Shown here piece after piece: positions 5,696 through 6,140 of a DNA stretch of 6,140 nucleotides. The position numbers and the translations under genes are program-made. How positions within the stretch are numbered: the first letter of the stretch is position 1; each line of letters starts with the position of its first letter. Under the pieces are notes generated by a model. The model did no database searches, was not told the origin of the DNA, and saw nothing but the letters and a program-made list of their open reading frames with translations. The stretch lies in assembly GCA_005885165.1 (NCBI GenBank), contig VAXR01000058.1, forward strand, positions 28,385-34,524, written 5' to 3'. The stretch is from Actinomycetota bacterium. GTDB taxonomy: Bacteria > Actinomycetota > Thermoleophilia > Solirubrobacterales > Thermoleophilaceae.

Positions 5696-6140
5696 CTAAC
5701 CGGCGCTCTCGGCGCGCCGGAGCCCGCCGCGCGCCCAGGCCGTGAACAGGAGCGCGAGCCCGGCCCCCACCGCGAAGGCAAGGACCACGCTCGTCGGGCG
5801 GCCCGCGATGAACCCACGGCCGGCCTCGAGCAGGGCGGTGGTCGGATTGACGGTGGCGACGGCGTGGATCCAACCCGTGAGCAGGCCGAGCGGCACGTAC
5901 ACGGGCGCCATGAACAGGATGAGGAAGACCGGGATCTGCATCAAGGGGCCGCCCTGTATCGACCGCACTCGCAGTGCGACCCCGGCCGACCAGAGCACCG
6001 CCGCCAGGTTGACGGTCAGCCCGAGGCCGTACAGGCCGAAGAGGTCCACGCCGTTGCCGTCGATGTTCATCCCCGCTATCAGGGCGACAGCGGTGAGGAT
6101 CGTGAGCGTGACGCAGGCCCGAACCAGCGCCGCCATGACG
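5696..6140 (-). CDS. ABC-2 type transporter permease, C-terminal part (5' end beyond window)
   Basis: The frame runs off the right edge of the window, with 148 codons visible. It is the C-terminal part of an ABC-2 (DrrB-like) membrane permease, which pairs with an ATP-binding subunit to export drugs, lipids or polysaccharides. Numbering from the M encoded at 6136, hydrophobic segments lie near 4-23, 30-55, 66-90 and 115-134. The typical family block is present: a hydrophobic MQIPVFLILFMAPVYVPLGLL stretch (66-86), then GWIHAVATVNPTTALLEAGRGFIAG (88-112), in which the W, the NP and the LLEAGR are conserved features before the last helix. Family members are about 240-280 residues, so the M at 6136 is probably internal and about 100 N-terminal residues lie outside. 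The ATPase gene is expected upstream. The substrate is unknown. Confidence 0.87.
   Translation of the reverse strand, partial: VMAALVRACVTLTILTAVALIAGMNIDGNGVDLFGLYGLGLTVNLAAVLWSAGVALRVRSIQGGPLMQIPVFLILFMAPVYVPLGLLTGWIHAVATVNPTTALLEAGRGFIAGRPTSVVLAFAVGAGLALLFTAWARGGLRRAESAG

Noticed and set aside
5696..6136. Complete 146-residue membrane protein starting at the ATG at 6136
   Set aside because: The frame stays open to the window edge, and the sequence matches only the C-terminal part of an ABC-2 permease, so the ATG is probably internal.
1..6140. Mobile elements, CRISPR arrays, tRNA or rRNA genes
   Set aside because: No transposase motifs, terminal inverted repeats, spaced direct repeats or structural RNA signatures were found on either strand.

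Overview
The window is very GC-rich with dense, short-gapped genes and strong G/C bias at third codon positions. Two intergenic TAnnnT boxes sit directly in front of start codons that lack a Shine-Dalgarno sequence, which suggests leaderless transcripts. Together with the protein families present, this points to a chromosomal segment of a high-GC actinobacterium. My best guess from general resemblance is the Thermoleophilia/Solirubrobacterales side of the phylum. The taxonomy is inference, as there is no rRNA or marker gene here.

The left part (1-4914) reads as a lipid/acyl-metabolism cluster. A short-chain dehydrogenase/reductase (minus strand, C-terminus beyond the left edge) is divergent from a patatin-like lipid acyl hydrolase (597-1718), with an 85-bp gap that can hold back-to-back promoters. 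A monoacylglycerol-acyltransferase-like (LPLAT) acyltransferase follows (1795-2739). Three bases later comes a 723-codon frame that joins an SRPBCC (START-like) lipid-pocket domain to a complete FadD-type acyl-CoA ligase (2743-4914). The ligase could activate free fatty acids released by the patatin enzyme, the acyltransferase could use the acyl-CoA, and the SRPBCC domain could bind or present the lipid. This is a plausible acyl-recycling or neutral-lipid module, but the pathway is inferred from gene content only.

The right part (4911-6140) is on the minus strand and converges on the ligase gene. In transcription order it holds the C-terminal part of an ABC-2 type export permease (5' end beyond the right edge), a 64-codon protein built of two similar helical repeats, and a 167-codon very acidic protein of unknown function. 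The ligase gene and the acidic-protein gene share a CTAG, so their stop codons overlap on opposite strands.

The most interesting point is the SRPBCC-ligase frame. A well-placed GGAGGT with an ATG nine bases on lies exactly at the domain junction, in frame. The locus therefore looks like two genes joined by loss of a stop codon, or one that makes both a fused and a free ligase. I see no mobile element, CRISPR array, tRNA or rRNA, and no gene-free stretch longer than 300 bases.
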